A stretch of 64,000 bases of DNA from Siphlonurus alternatus (taxonomy: Eukaryota > Arthropoda > Insecta > Ephemeroptera > Siphlonuridae), in assembly GCA_949825025.1 (NCBI GenBank), contig OX463786.1, positions 10,282,387-10,346,386 on the forward strand, in the 5' to 3' direction. The notes beneath the pieces are model-generated. The model was not told the origin of the DNA, did not search any database, and saw nothing but the letters and a program-made list of their open reading frames with translations. Shown piece after piece: positions 44,792 through 58,533 of the stretch. A program made the translations under genes and the position numbers. Position 1 is the stretch's first letter, and the number at the start of each line of letters is the position of its first letter.

Positions 44792-47180
44792 GCGTTCACC
44801 ATGCCTTCGTAGACTGTGTAACAACACCTACAATCAGAGCTGGGGAAAATTTCATGGTTTTGAGAGGTATAATACGCAATGATCATACGTTAATATATTT
44901 ATATCTTGAGCTGAAATATTTCAGAGTCTAGGTCTTCTTAGGGAGTTTTATCTTTATCACTTATCAGTAAATGAAAAATATAAAATATTAAAGAGGGGTA
45001 TTCACCAATTTACCATCATGAATTTTAGTCAAAAAATTGTTAGCATTCCTATAACTCAATGTCTAATTTAAATATTAATTAAATAATTGTAGACATCAAG
45101 AAGTTTTTTTCTCCATCTTTATTGGAAGTTATTGGCATATTATAGATAATAATTTTAACTCATCCTGCGCTTTTCCTGAAATTTTTAACCTCTTCCTAAA
45201 TTAAACAAAGTTTATTATTATCCCCCCTTCCATTTAAGGTCAAAAGGGTCAAAAACATTTTAGAATTGACCTCAGTTGGTTAAGATCTCAGAATCAGCCC
45301 AATTAAATTGAACAAGTCTTTCATAGAACTTAGAACTCCCCATCAATAGATGGCGCATGTAAATTTTGCAGTGGAACTGTCTGATCAGTTTTGAGAAAAC
45401 TGAGATAGAAATTTAACATTGGCCTTATGGACGGAGAGTGGAAATGGAGCTGCTGTGAAAAAACCGCCGCCTTGAATCTGCTGAAACTATGAGCGATTAA
45501 GTTTTAGATAATTCTCAAAATTTTATGATTTTTATCTCATTCGATTCTGTCTGACAGAAATATCATTTGACTCATGTAATAACTGTTGAGATCAATTGTT
45601 AAAAAATCAAAAATCATACCCATCGAGATGTAACTCGTAACCTCTTTCATTGATCCTTGTAACTTCCTATCAACATATTGTAACTCCATTTATCCGTTTA
45701 TAAATATTACTGTACAATATAACACTTTGGTTTTTATACTATAAATGTCATCGTAGTTACTGGAAACTGTTCAAATTATCATATAAAATTATAATATATT
45801 TAATTAATTTTATATCATATACACGATATTACTTGCATAGGAATTATACATGCAGGCGTTTTTAATTTTTTTTTTTTTTTTTTTTTAGTTTTATAATATA
45901 CTTATAAAAAAGTTAAGAAGTTAATTAAAAAATGTGTTTTGATATTTTATTTTTTAAATTTATAGAAAAATATTCTTTTTTAATTTAGTTTATTAAAAAA
46001 TTTTAAAAATTTGAAATCAAATTTATTACTGATTTACGTGAAATAATTATTACATTGATGTTAAAAAAATTAAAATAAATTTTATATATAAAATCAAACT
46101 AGCATTAAAAATTGAATTAGAAACAAATCCTAAAATTCGTGACATGCATTTGCATAAACCAATTCCGTGATATGCATTATGCTATCAAATATTACAATGA
46201 AAACATCCATTAAAACTAATAGTACTAATACTAAAAATAATAATGAACGATCTTACTCACCAATAAATAATTAATTAAATCGACCATGATGAGTTAGTAC
46301 CACCAAATAATTATAACAACTGAAAGCACGCCATGTTCTAGTTTTATGTTTATAATTGTAATCTCTGAATGTTCTCCCCACTTTGGTATCAAATCCAAGA
46401 AAGAATGTACACAGGTAGCACAAATGCAGCATGAACGATAATATTCTTAAGTAATGTAAATATCTTTTATGTAAAGTAGTTAATGAGGTAGTGCAATGTA
46501 TTCTAGTTTTGTCGCAATGTGTCGCGATTGGGAGTTGTAATTAAGTAGGTGAATTGTGTTACCTACATGTTCTAGTTATCATGTATTTTATAAAGTATGT
46601 AAGTATTGGTCATTCCCCAAACAACATCCAGTTTTACCATACGTTGATAAATTGTGGTTATACAAATAAGAAAAAAGAAAAGTCACGTTCATATCAGTAA
46701 GGGAGTTGTTTGTTTATTTAGTTGTTTATCAATTGTATATATATAATTATTTCAATTTTTTTGTTTATATTTTTTACATTTATTATATGACATTAATTTA
46801 ATAAATTGAACTGTCTTAAAAAAATTCAACTCGGTACTAAATAGTTTAAATTTTTATTTTGAATTTTATTTTTTACCCTTCAAATCCTAAAGTGGCTAGA
46901 TATAATATTGGAAAAACACCAAACTTTTTAATGTTCCATGTATGCCTATCCTATATCGATCATGATATAATATTATCCATACTATAATTTTACTACAAAA
47001 CAACTCCCTTAAATTGTATTTATCGTACATATCATAATATATATAATGCTATTTTAATTAATTGAACGTAGCAAATATATAATTAATGCCACATGATCAC
47101 AAAAATGAAAATTACTATGAAAACATTGTCGAAACTTAAAGAAAACAAAGAAATTAGCAAAAAAAAAAATTATGTTTATT
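44792..47180. other. Host DNA without a supported gene
   Basis: AT-rich. 45220-45490 is slightly more balanced in composition, without an open frame or a match I know. A 23-base T run lies near 45868. Confidence 0.5.
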
Positions 47181-47183
47181 TGT

Positions 47184-47902
47184 TTATGTTTATACGCCCA
47201 TGTTCATTCACATCTATGTTATGCAATAATACTCTGGGGAGGCTCAAAGGAAGCTGAAAAATTGTTCTCTCTTCAGAAAAGCGCACTGAAAGTTGTATAC
47301 CAGCTTAAAAAAATGGAGTCTTGCAAATCCACATTTATTAAACAAAAAATTCTAACACTGCCCTGTATATATATACTTGAGTGCTGCAAATTTGTACGAA
47401 AGCAGCCTGATCTATTTAAAACAAACGCCACAGTACATAACCATAACACACGAATAAAAAATGACCCCCACCTCCCCAAAGATGTTAATTCCCCCCACTA
47501 CTCGTTAACAAATATATACAATAAACTGCCAACAACAATGAAAAGTATTGAGTGCAACTTAAAATTTATAAACGAAGTCAAAAAGTTTTTACTTGTTAAT
47601 CAATTTTACTCAGTAAAGGAGTATTTAACTTTTAAATTTCTGCACTAGGACAATGCTAAATACAAGCAAATACTTCTAAACTATTATAAAATAAACTACA
47701 CGTATGTATAACTAACAGATTTTTGTTTTGTTTTGTTCTATGTTTAAATTACTGCAATATGTATATTTATGTAAACTTAAATTAATTTAATTTCTAGCTA
47801 GACGTAAGATTTAGATTAAGAAAAAACTTTTGTACCTCTATGTTGTACTATGTACAGCCACACGAGGAAATAAATAAATAAATAAATAAATAAATAAATG
47901 AC
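47184..47902 (+). mobile_element. 5'-truncated non-LTR retrotransposon (reverse transcriptase C-terminus)
   Basis: An open frame of about 150 codons (47172-47648) reads YAIILWGGSKEAEKLFSLQK, then ESCKSTFIKQKILTLPCIYI, HNHNTRIKNDPHLP and NIYNKLPTTMKS. This is the typical end of ORF2 in Jockey/CR1-like elements. A T-rich 3' untranslated region follows (tgtacctctatgttgtactatgtac) and then an (AATA)n tail at 47869-47899. The polymerase core is missing, so this is a dead 5' truncation, but the frame is still open and the insertion is probably not old. Confidence 0.82.
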
Positions 47903-50825
47903 ACCTGAATACAATCACCTATTTAAAAATAAGATTAATAGAAGTTAGAAAACATAAATTATACAATATACATTGTTACATCATCTCAAGGTTATCACTC
48001 ACCCAAAATAAGTCGAAAAGAAAAGCCATGTTCTTCTCAGAGTATATCAAATCATGGAATGATAAGGGACATAAGGGTAAAAATATTTCAACTACTGCAT
48101 CGTGTTTGCAACTTGTTGGGAAACAGTTTGTAACGAAGGATCTCATTGGCTGAAGTATATACGAAAGTTCACGAAGAAAACCAAATTGAATACGAAGGAC
48201 AGGAAACAGAAGAACCCCTCTTGCAAAAGATTATATATGAAGACCATGGTTATTAATTACGGAAAATAATACAAAATATGTCAGTATGATCGAAAGTTAA
48301 TTAAGAATAATTGAATTAATAACTGGATCATGTTAATATTTTGATTTTTTTAATGGTTAATATAAAATTTCAAAGAAAAGTAATTGTTATATCAATTAAA
48401 TTAATTTTACGTTTCACCTGTTTGGTTTTATTACTTTGAGTTTTAAAATCAAGAGGTATAGGTTATTTCCCGTTGAACTGTCAGTTCTACCAAATTTAAC
48501 CTTTGGTAACTTAATTGTAACACAAGCATGATCGAATTGTGTTCATGATGTATTTCATTATTAATAAAAATGTTTAAAATATATATCTTAAATTGTCTTA
48601 TATACTTTATTTTTTTAGTTTAATTAAATATTAACAAATTTAATATTTTTTTTTTAAATTTATATTTTTTGAATTAAGTAAATAGTAACTGATTATTGAT
48701 TATAAATATGTAACTATAACAATATATTATAGAGCAAATTTAATGTAATAAAATATCAAACCAGTGTATCTTAATTATTGAGTGAGTTTAAATAAAATCT
48801 GAAGATATCCTTTTGTTCATCTCGTAAGTGGCGAATAATAAATAATTTACATGTAAATTAAGTGTATCAGTGTTTGTCAGTCATTTAATACAACGATTAA
48901 TATTCGTACCCAGCAGCATTTATTAAATTTAATTTAAACCATACATTTTAGAAGTTATTTATTTACGCGTAGTAAGCATTTTTTTAAGGTTACGATTTAA
49001 AAATGATTTTTTTTAAAGCAATGAACTTAGTTCAAGAAAATACAAATAGGTGGCAGCACTCTTCAGATTTTGAGCTTTAACAAAAATTATTTGGCATGTG
49101 AGTATCTTTAATATTAACTCTATGGTGAGTATATTTATATTAGTAGTATATAATTATTATATTATACAAGTAGTTAAAAAGTAATTTTATGTGTTATATA
49201 GCATTAAACGGTACCCCTCAAAATAAAATTATGAAATAAAACAAATTACATTTTGAAATATATCAATTTATTCATTTATTCCATATTATCTACATTACAC
49301 TATAATATACAATTAATTTTCTGTCTTACACATATTATAATATAATTATTAAGTGTTCCCTCCTGAAACCTGTAATAATTAATTAATCTACACCATTATT
49401 ATATTTGTTCCATCTCTATTTTTTTAGAGAGAAAACATTTCACAGTTCAGCTTTTTAAGCAGTTAAACCTTATTAAATAAAAATAATAAAAAATTCCCAA
49501 ATTCAAAATATTTCTATTAACTGCATGAAATATATAATATCCATGCAGTTTCCTTATATAAATATTAAACTTGTAATTTGAAAGTTAAGTTCAAGCTGAT
49601 GATAGTGTTAACAGACTCGGGCTGGGAAGCTATAGAAGGGTCACCAGTCTGCAGGGCCATATATGCATTACAGACAGCAGGGACCACTTTGAAGGGGGCC
49701 TGTGAGGCCAATTTTTGTTTACCCTCTGTGTTAAAAATCAGAGGGACCTGTCAGGGATGGCCAGTCCGAGCCTGAGTGTTAATATTTAGCAAATTCAAAA
49801 TTGAAATTTTATGTATTATATTCATCATAATTTAAAAGAGGAACTCGAAACATTTTATCAATTTCTTCATTTTTTTTTTTTGTTCATATGCATCTTCGAC
49901 ACCCCTAAAATTGCATTGTAAACAAAAAAACTGTGTCGTCATTGATATGCAAATATATAAAATAATACACAAGCATAGGGACATGTGTTGCATTAAATTT
50001 TAAGAGTGTTATATATACTGTATATTATGTATAATAAATATTGAGGCTCTGAAGATGAAACGAGGTTAATTATATCAAAAACTTTTCAAATCCAGTTTCA
50101 AAAGTGATCTGAAAAAATTATTTTTGATTTAGCCGAGGCTCAAAAATTCAATCTCAGGTTAATTGGTTTTAATGTAATCCAGTTTGATCCCCAGAGCTTC
50201 ATATAAAAAGGATAAAACAAAAATCTGAAAAAAAATTCACATTCGCACATTGCAGTACCATATAACTCTCGAGATCCTGCTGGTGTTATACTTTATTATT
50301 ATTGCATGGTGCTCATTTTTAATTTTGTTTCTTGATCGATATGTTTTTTGTTTCAGGGACTATATTAAATACAATAATTACATATTACATAGCAGTTTTA
50401 TATACATAATTTTATATTCTTTACAAGTTGGATGGAATATATTTCAATGCATTAAAATATTTATTATCTTTATTTATAATATATCACACTATTTTAAAAA
50501 TCTTCAAATTAGCATGCATACATATTATATTAATGCAACTATATTTAGGCTAAATTACAACAAAATATACACAAAATAGCATATGAATTTTACACTTATT
50601 TATCATACCAGGTTAAAGAGGTAAGAAAAACGCTTCTTAAAAAAAAAAACGTCGCTTAATTAATCCCCCAAAATTATTGTTCATATTTAATTAAAAAATA
50701 AGAATTTGCAGCATGAAACTTGTTTAAAAATTCACATTAAAACGAATACTACTAATTTATAAGCTTTAAAATATTATGGAATATAACATTAAAAATTAGT
50801 AGCAAGAAACAAAGCATTTTTATAT

Positions 50826-50865
<40 letters not shown>

Positions 50866-51787
50866 GATAAAGTGATTAATAGAAATAGAGATCAAATACA
50901 ATAATTATGAAATTATAAAAAAAAAAATATTTCACTCCTCTATCGCATCTGAAAAGTTCCTTTGTATCTTTAATTATAGTTTATCAGTTTATTATTTTAT
51001 TTTTACATCGTAAATGGCTATTAAATTAAAATAAAAAATCAAATTATATCCATATAACAGATTGTCTTTGCAAATATTTTGTCAATTTTATAATAATAAG
51101 ATTTTTAATGAAGAAAATTTAAAATATTATTTCAAATTATAATTGTGTATGCTACTTTAAATCATTTGATATCGAATAAAAATATACTAACAATTATAAA
51201 AATTAAAATTTACTTGTATATAATTTGAAGTATTTACTTTATTTCTTTTATTTATAAACTTATGAAAAAATTAAGCCTCGTATTGAATGAAAAATCATAT
51301 ATAATGAATTTTGTTAGATATTTAGGTCAGCGAGAAGTAATTTGTGCATGGTAAAACCATTTGGATGAATTTGTAGTGTATTGAAAAGCAAAAAAAATAA
51401 ATAATGATATGTTTAAGGCAATATTAATTTACAATAAAATTATCATTATAAATACAGTATATATATTTTCTGGTAAATATATCGCTTATATATGGATTAC
51501 AAATTGTTATTTTTCATCTAAAAATATTTAATTGGACAACTCAAATAAAATTATAATTAATGCATATTATTGATGTTATCAATAATATTGGCAAACTCCC
51601 TATACAACTATATATTTTTTTACTAATTCAAAATATTAGCTATTTAATTATTCGTATATATAGAACTTATAATTAAAATGAACTACATTTAACTATGTTT
51701 GCTATTTAATTTTTCTCAGGTGTCCGTTGTGTATATTTACTTCAACAAAATCGTGCCAATACTTAATTATTGAACATTTTTACTATA
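47903..51787. other. Host DNA without a supported gene
   Basis: 49600-49780 is GC-richer, has a 65-codon open frame with no motif, and has loosely complementary ends (gactcgggctggg / ccagtccgagcctgag), so it is probably a repeat. 49890-50000 is a degenerate family F centre. A (TA)n run lies at 50829-50863. The rest is AT-rich. Confidence 0.5.
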
Positions 51788-51934
51788 AAGCCTGTATTAC
51801 ACGATACAATTTTAGATGCAATTTTTCCTTGCAAGAAAATTTCTTCTCCATACAAACAAATGGAGATTAAGTTTTCTTGCAAGTAAAAATTGTATACAAT
51901 AATTAGAAAAATTGTATCGTGTAATACCGGCTTT
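51788..51934. repeat. Fold-back family G copy
   Basis: 'aagcctgtattacacgatacaat' pairs with 'attgtatcgtgtaataccggctt'. The inner arms around 'acaaacaaatggag' match the copy at 36490. Confidence 0.85.
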
Positions 51935-52825
51935 TAATCTATTGGCAATTAAAAATGAAACTAATTCTCAAAATTAATAAAATGAACTAATTTAAGTTTA
52001 ATATTAATTATTGGATATATTGGAACGAACTATACAACGCTATTTTTTAGTGCACGTAAGAATATAAAAGATAAATTAGTATTTTATAGCTCTATATTTA
52101 CACTATAACATTAAAATTATGTACTTTTAATTACACAGATTGTAAAAACTTTTTTATTTTAAAATTCAGTTTAAAATAATTTTGAAAAAAAAAAAAATAT
52201 CTTACATTTTGTTCAATTTTAATATTTAAAGTATCCATTTCATTCGTAATCATATCTTAAACTCAATTTAATTATGACTTAACCATTGCAAGACCAGCTT
52301 AATTTTAAATTGAAAATCTTTAACTTTTAAATGCATCAGTACTCATTTTACATCGTTCCATAAGGTTTTTGTTGTGCGAGAAAAATCGTATTTATTTTTT
52401 CATTCAAATTCTTTGTTAAACAAAATCTTGAAAATCTTTTTATGTCATGCAAAGTGATCTTTCTCGTGGCTCATATAATATGCATCTGTCCTTCATTAGA
52501 ACCGTCAGAAAAATTAAAACCACGTACAACTACACTCTGTGTTAAAGCATAGGGAGAATGAGACAACATGTCACACGCGGTAGATTTTTACTGGACGAAA
52601 AATCATTTAATGTTCTCCATAATACATTTCCCAAGTTACTAATCTGTGCAACAAATATTATAAAGCTAAAAGACAGTTAAAAATTAGCCCTTCCAATTAA
52701 GATATGCATATATAGCACTTGTGATTTTTTTTTATCGCTAAGGCCACCATAAATATCAATCCTAAATATAGAATATTCTTTCTTCATTCTTGATTCGTCA
52801 AAGTGTCTTAAATCAGGTTGGATCT
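51935..52825. other. Host DNA downstream of neverland, including its 3' untranslated region
   Basis: The gene's 3' untranslated region must start at 52825 on the minus strand. The nearest AATAAA on that strand is at 52391-52396, which would give about 430 nt, but this is only a candidate. Nothing else is identified. Confidence 0.4.
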
Positions 52826-52990
52826 TCACCATTCCAGGGTGTCCGTCTTACGTGCTCCAAGCCGAGGACTGTTCTCCGAGTAGAACTGCGAGTACCAACG
52901 TCTGTACTTGGAGATGGCGCGGTCCTCGCTCACAAGAAGGGGGCGTTCCTCGAACCTCTTGTGGTTCCACACCATGATGTCGCGTTCGAA
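52826..52990 (-). CDS. nvd: nvd exon 7 with stop codon
   Basis: It follows 'tcgttttacag' and encodes [20 protein letters not shown], then [17 protein letters not shown] and a short tail ending in TGA at 52826-52828. Confidence 0.93.
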   Translation of the reverse strand, partial: FERDIMVWNHKRFEERPLLVSEDRAISKYRRWYSQFYSENSPRLGARKTDTLEW

Positions 52991-55900
52991 CTGTAAAACG
53001 AAAAATGGGATTACTAAGGTATTTTTGTCTCACGCTATACGGTAATTTCATGTTTGCATTTTGGGTAGCACGGGGACGCTCGAAGCCGCCCGAAGAGCTT
53101 CGGGATGTAGGCAGAAAACTCTAAAATCCTATGCTGTGCATGTTAACGTAACTCACAACACCTCTTTTCTCATAACAGTTTTGGTTGCCAAACATTTTTT
53201 TTCACTAGCATTGGTTCGTCTTGTTACCATTTAAAAAAAAAAAAAAAAACGAAAAATGATACGAATCGTCAGGAGAAATTAATTTCGAGACCAACTTTAA
53301 CACGTATTTGCTATGCCGCTGACAATGTTTTGCCTACACAATTATGACGTCATATTGTTTTGTGACGTATGGTGAAAGACCCGTATACCAAGGGGAGGGA
53401 GGGGTGAAACGACCCGCTACTTAAGTGCCTATTTTAAATTTTTGTTAGTTTTTTTTTCTCGCTGTTTTTTTGTTGCAGAAATACATTACTTGCTTGGCTA
53501 TCTTTTTATCTATAAGGATTACAAATTTTTTCAGACATTTTGGAGCACTCTTTCACACCTGCTTTAAGAGAGTTGTGGATCGTGTTAATTCTCCCTCCTC
53601 CCCTGGTATTGCTAGGGTTAAAAGGTTGAAATATATATGATAGAAATTATACATTTTTTATATTGAACCCTATAATTGAACACTTCAACCAATTAATAAG
53701 TTTGAATACCTGAAATGGGACATTTGTGACGGATATGAAAATAATAAATTACAACACTCAGGCAAGAGTAGGGGCATTAAAAAGGTGGTAAGATAATGAT
53801 ATTTTACATAAAATCAAAGCAGGGGTGTTTTCCATAAAAATTTATTGCATTTCAATTAAAAAACCATAAAGATTTTGAATAATGTTACCAATAAAAAATT
53901 TACAAATTATCAAATTTAACAAGTAAATTTTTATATCATATTTTTTTATATATTTATTCAAATGTTTTTAAATTTTATAATTAAATTTGTTATTCAATAT
54001 CAAAATTTGTTAATTGAATTTGCTAATTAAACATGAAAGTTTATAAAACAAACTTTTAAATTAAATTTATGCAGTTCATTAAGGTAGAGATAATACAGAT
54101 CAGCTGGCCCAATGCTAAAAAAAAACCATTCATAAAAATTATGAAAAAAATTTTAAGTGTTCTCCTCTACATCCCCTATCAGTAGGTAAAATATCAGGTA
54201 TACAAAAACGAGCTAGTTTTCGAGTTATTAATTTTTAAAGTTGACCAATTTAACATGGAAGTTTCATTTCTCCATGTTAAATTAGTCAACTTTAAAAATT
54301 AATAACTCGAAAACTAGCTCGTTTTTGTATACCTGATATTTTACCTACTGATAGGGGATGTAGAGGAGAACATTTTAAATTTTTTTCATAATTTTTATGA
54401 ATGGGATTTTTTTAGCATTGGGCCAGCTGATCCGTATTATCTCTACCTTAACAACTTCTTGAAAAACAAATTCATCTGGCATAAAATCTTGAATGCTCAT
54501 CCAAGGAGATGAAACTCAAAATGCATGAAATTCCTTAATGAAATTTATTTTAATTATTTGTCTTCTCACCATGATTGCTTCTCCAAACAGAATGAGTGTG
54601 GCGAAAGGTGCCGGCATGCCGCGACTGGCGTACATTCTGTGCACCACTCTCTGTAGCAGAGGTCCCACTGGAGTCACACTCTGTAGGATGACCGCGCGGC
54701 CCAGGGCCGTGTCCATGGCGAGCTCGACGTATCCGGGACCGATCTGGGGAGGATTTTAATTAATTAGAAATGCCATCAGTATATTGTCCCTTGTACGGAA
54801 TAATGAGCTGTCTGCCTACCATAATCTTGTTGCAATAATGAGCTGTATAATTGCTATATTAGGTGAGGGCAAAATTGAGCTTTATTTTATAGTTTTATAC
54901 TTATCTACAACTTATAATTGCGTTTATTTAAATGTTTAAAGGTTAATTTGTGCACAAAATAATATTTAATTATTCAAAAATTACAAGTTTATTTAGTATC
55001 TTTTCTAATATTATTGTATATATTTATTATTAATATTGCTTTGAGTAATGTCCAAAGAACTCGCCGTTCAGTATGTTATATAAATGAAGCTAGAAACAAA
55101 ATAAAATATCTCGTTTTTCATAGAAGTGATAATAAAATTATCATTTAAAATTAAATAAAACAGCATCCTTAATATCAATGCAATGAATAATGTAAACGTT
55201 ATTTGTTTCATTATTTTGTTTTATATATTTTATGTATAGGTTTTTCAGTTTGTACTCCTGCGTACTAGTTTACAATTTTTGTTTTACTTGTTTTCATTTG
55301 TTTTATTTTTAAGTTTGACACATCACATTAATGGTATAAAATGCTGTAGTGATATGATTAATAAATAAATGAATTGGTTACAAGTACCTATATAAAATGA
55401 TTGGTTATAATTAAAATTTATGGTAATTAGATAGAACTCAAATTAAAAAAATAAATAAACAAGTAAAATACAGGGACAGAATAGGGGTGAATTTACAAAA
55501 TAATTATCCACAAAAAGTTATCCAGCTTTCTCACTAACCGCGGCTAAATCATCCAAATTCAATGGTATAGTTATTGAGAAACCTGAATACCTCTTTTCGT
55601 AAATCACGCCCAATGATATTGCTTTGGGACATATACGCTTTTCAGTCATTTTGTAGGGATCAATAGAGTACAATATATTGTATTGGTACACAACCCTCCT
55701 TGTCTCACCTGATTTGCCTTGACGTCCATGGTAATGACAGGTAGTTTGTTAAACAGCCTCAGTTCATGACTTAGCTGCATGGCTGCTCGGTGTGTGGTCC
55801 CCGGACCTTGCATGGCCTGCCACGAGGCGGTCCAAACGTGCCGGGCCCACGAGCCACCGGTCAGGACCCCCTCGGAATTGCGCAGGTCGCCTCCCGCCAG

Positions 55901-57499
55901 CAGCGAGGGTCCGTGGATTGCGTTTAGGTGAGCCACGTCGGCACCGTTCTCAGGTATCTCCTGGAGAAATTAGGTAGAATTAACACTGGTATTAACAAGG
56001 AGGGGGGGGGGATCGATAAGACACGTAAATATTTCAAAGTGTAAATTATTGCCCCAAAAAATGTGAAAAAATTTGTAATCCTATATAGCCACTCAGCAAT
56101 GCATTTCTGCAAAAAAAAAACAGTGAGAAGAAAAAACTGTATTTTTTTTAACATGATACTTAAATAGCGGGTCGTTCGACCCGCCTCCCTCGGTAAAGCG
56201 TGTGACAAAAAATACCTTGGTAATACTAGGGTTAATTATGGGGGAGTTACATGATAAACAGGGTTGGACTGAGAAGAGAGAGGCCAGTGCAGGGACGTAT
56301 TTTATTGTATAGGAATCAGGGATCACCTAGAACATGGCAGTGTCTACTTTTTATGTATATAATATATATGGGTTAAAAAGTGAAGAAATCTCTGGCCCAA
56401 CCCTTCCACATATACATTCTCAGTAAGTACTTAGAAGTAAAAGATTTCTTACATTCATATTCGTAATTATATTTTGAAATTTTAGAAGAGTAAGAACAGT
56501 TTGAAAATTTTCAAGACTCGGACGTAAACAGGACGACCTCTCACTTCTTTCAGGAATAAATTTGACTGTACCTGAATGTGAGCGCTGATGTAGAACTCTG
56601 ATCGTCCCCGATACTTCCACTGTCCGGGTCTCAGCTGGGGTAGTTCCACGAGCTTCCAGTCCGGCTCTGAACCCTCCGCGTGGTGCCACACGAAGATGAA
56701 TGAGTTCACCTCACATGTCGTCCAGCGCTTTGCTTTGGCGAACTCAGGAACTGAAATGACACGTGTAATTCATATAATATCTTAATTCTTACTTCAAAGA
56801 GTATCTGAAAGTACTAAAATTATTACAATATATTTAATTACGAATTTCATTGAAATCCAAAAATATCTACAATAACATGGTTTGTATATATAATAATTGT
56901 AAATAAATATCTAATATATAATAAAAGTCAATTCACAATGTCACGCTGTATGATTTGCATGGTGATATATAGTTAAAAATTATATGATATTCCCCCCCGG
57001 AAGTAGCCTAATGTTTAGGACTGTTTAGGGATTCGTATTTCAGTGAAGCATTAGGGCACTTCTCTACTGCAAATCTTCTGCAAAATTTCGAAACTGAATT
57101 GCAAAGAGAATAGCTTCACACTTCTGTCTAATTCTCGGAAGGAATATGAAATTAATCTAACTGTAGTCCCTCTCTCTCTCTCTTTCTCTTTCTCCATGCA
57201 AATCAAACATTGACTAAAACTATGTAAAAATTATGGTAATTAAATTATGACGTACATTAGAAAAAATAATTATTTTTTATAGATATTATATAATTCATCT
57301 TCCCTTATCAAGAAATGCAATGTTTGTGTTGAAAAAATATAAACAGAAATCTGAAGTCTTAACACACACAGTGATAGAATCCCCACAGGTTCATTCACAC
57401 ATTTATCATTGACGTCAATGCTTTTGGAAGGATCTTAAGTGTAGGCTCTACTCAATATAATATAATGCTATAATAATATAATAATATAAAATCTCTCTG

Positions 57500-57565
<66 letters not shown>

Positions 57566-58228
57566 CCTCTCCAAATCTAACACTGACTCAAAATACATAT
57601 ATATTGCTAATAAAATTGTGACGTATATTAGAAAAGATATAGTTATTTTTAGATATTCCTCTTTCCTTTTTCAAGAACTGAAATGTTTGTGTTTAAAAAA
57701 TAAACACTTGCACTTTTCTTTGTTAAATTTTAGCACACAGTGGTGGAATCCCCACAAGTTCATTCACACTTTTGTCATTGACGTCAATGCTTTTGGAAGG
57801 ATCTTAAGTGTAGGCTCTACTCAATATTTAATGCTGTAATAATAATAAAAAATCTCTACATATCACTCTTTCTCTCTCTCTCCAAATCTAATCCTGACTC
57901 AAAATATATATTGCTAGTAAAATTGTGACGTAAATTGGAAAAATTAACTATTTTTAGATATTATAATGCTTTTCCTCTTCAAGAACTGCAATGTTTGTGT
58001 TAAAAAAATAAACACTTACACTTTTTCATTGTTAAATGTTAACACGCAATAACTAAATCTTAGAATTTACTACAACTTCATTCACATGATGCACTTGTAA
58101 CTTTTCAACAGAGAAAATATATTTTCTCTGTTTTCAATGACGTCATGCTTTTTGAACGATCTTGTATGTGGGCTATACCCGGTATAAAACTATAAATATA
58201 CAATTCCATTATAATACTATATACAGTA

Positions 58229-58294
<66 letters not shown>

Positions 58295-58455
58295 GGCCCG
58301 GCACGCATTGCACACATGATCATATATGTATATGATCAATGAATGATACTCTATATAAAATCTGGAATCAATCTCTCATTATCACGCATATTTTTCTACC
58401 TCTGAAATTAGATATAGATAGACTGTACAATTTTATTAAATGATATAATTATATT

Positions 58456-58533
<78 letters not shown>

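Noticed and set aside
49578..49775. 65-codon frame in a GC-richer patch
   Set aside because: No motif or splice context is visible, and the patch ends are loosely complementary, which suggests a repeat.
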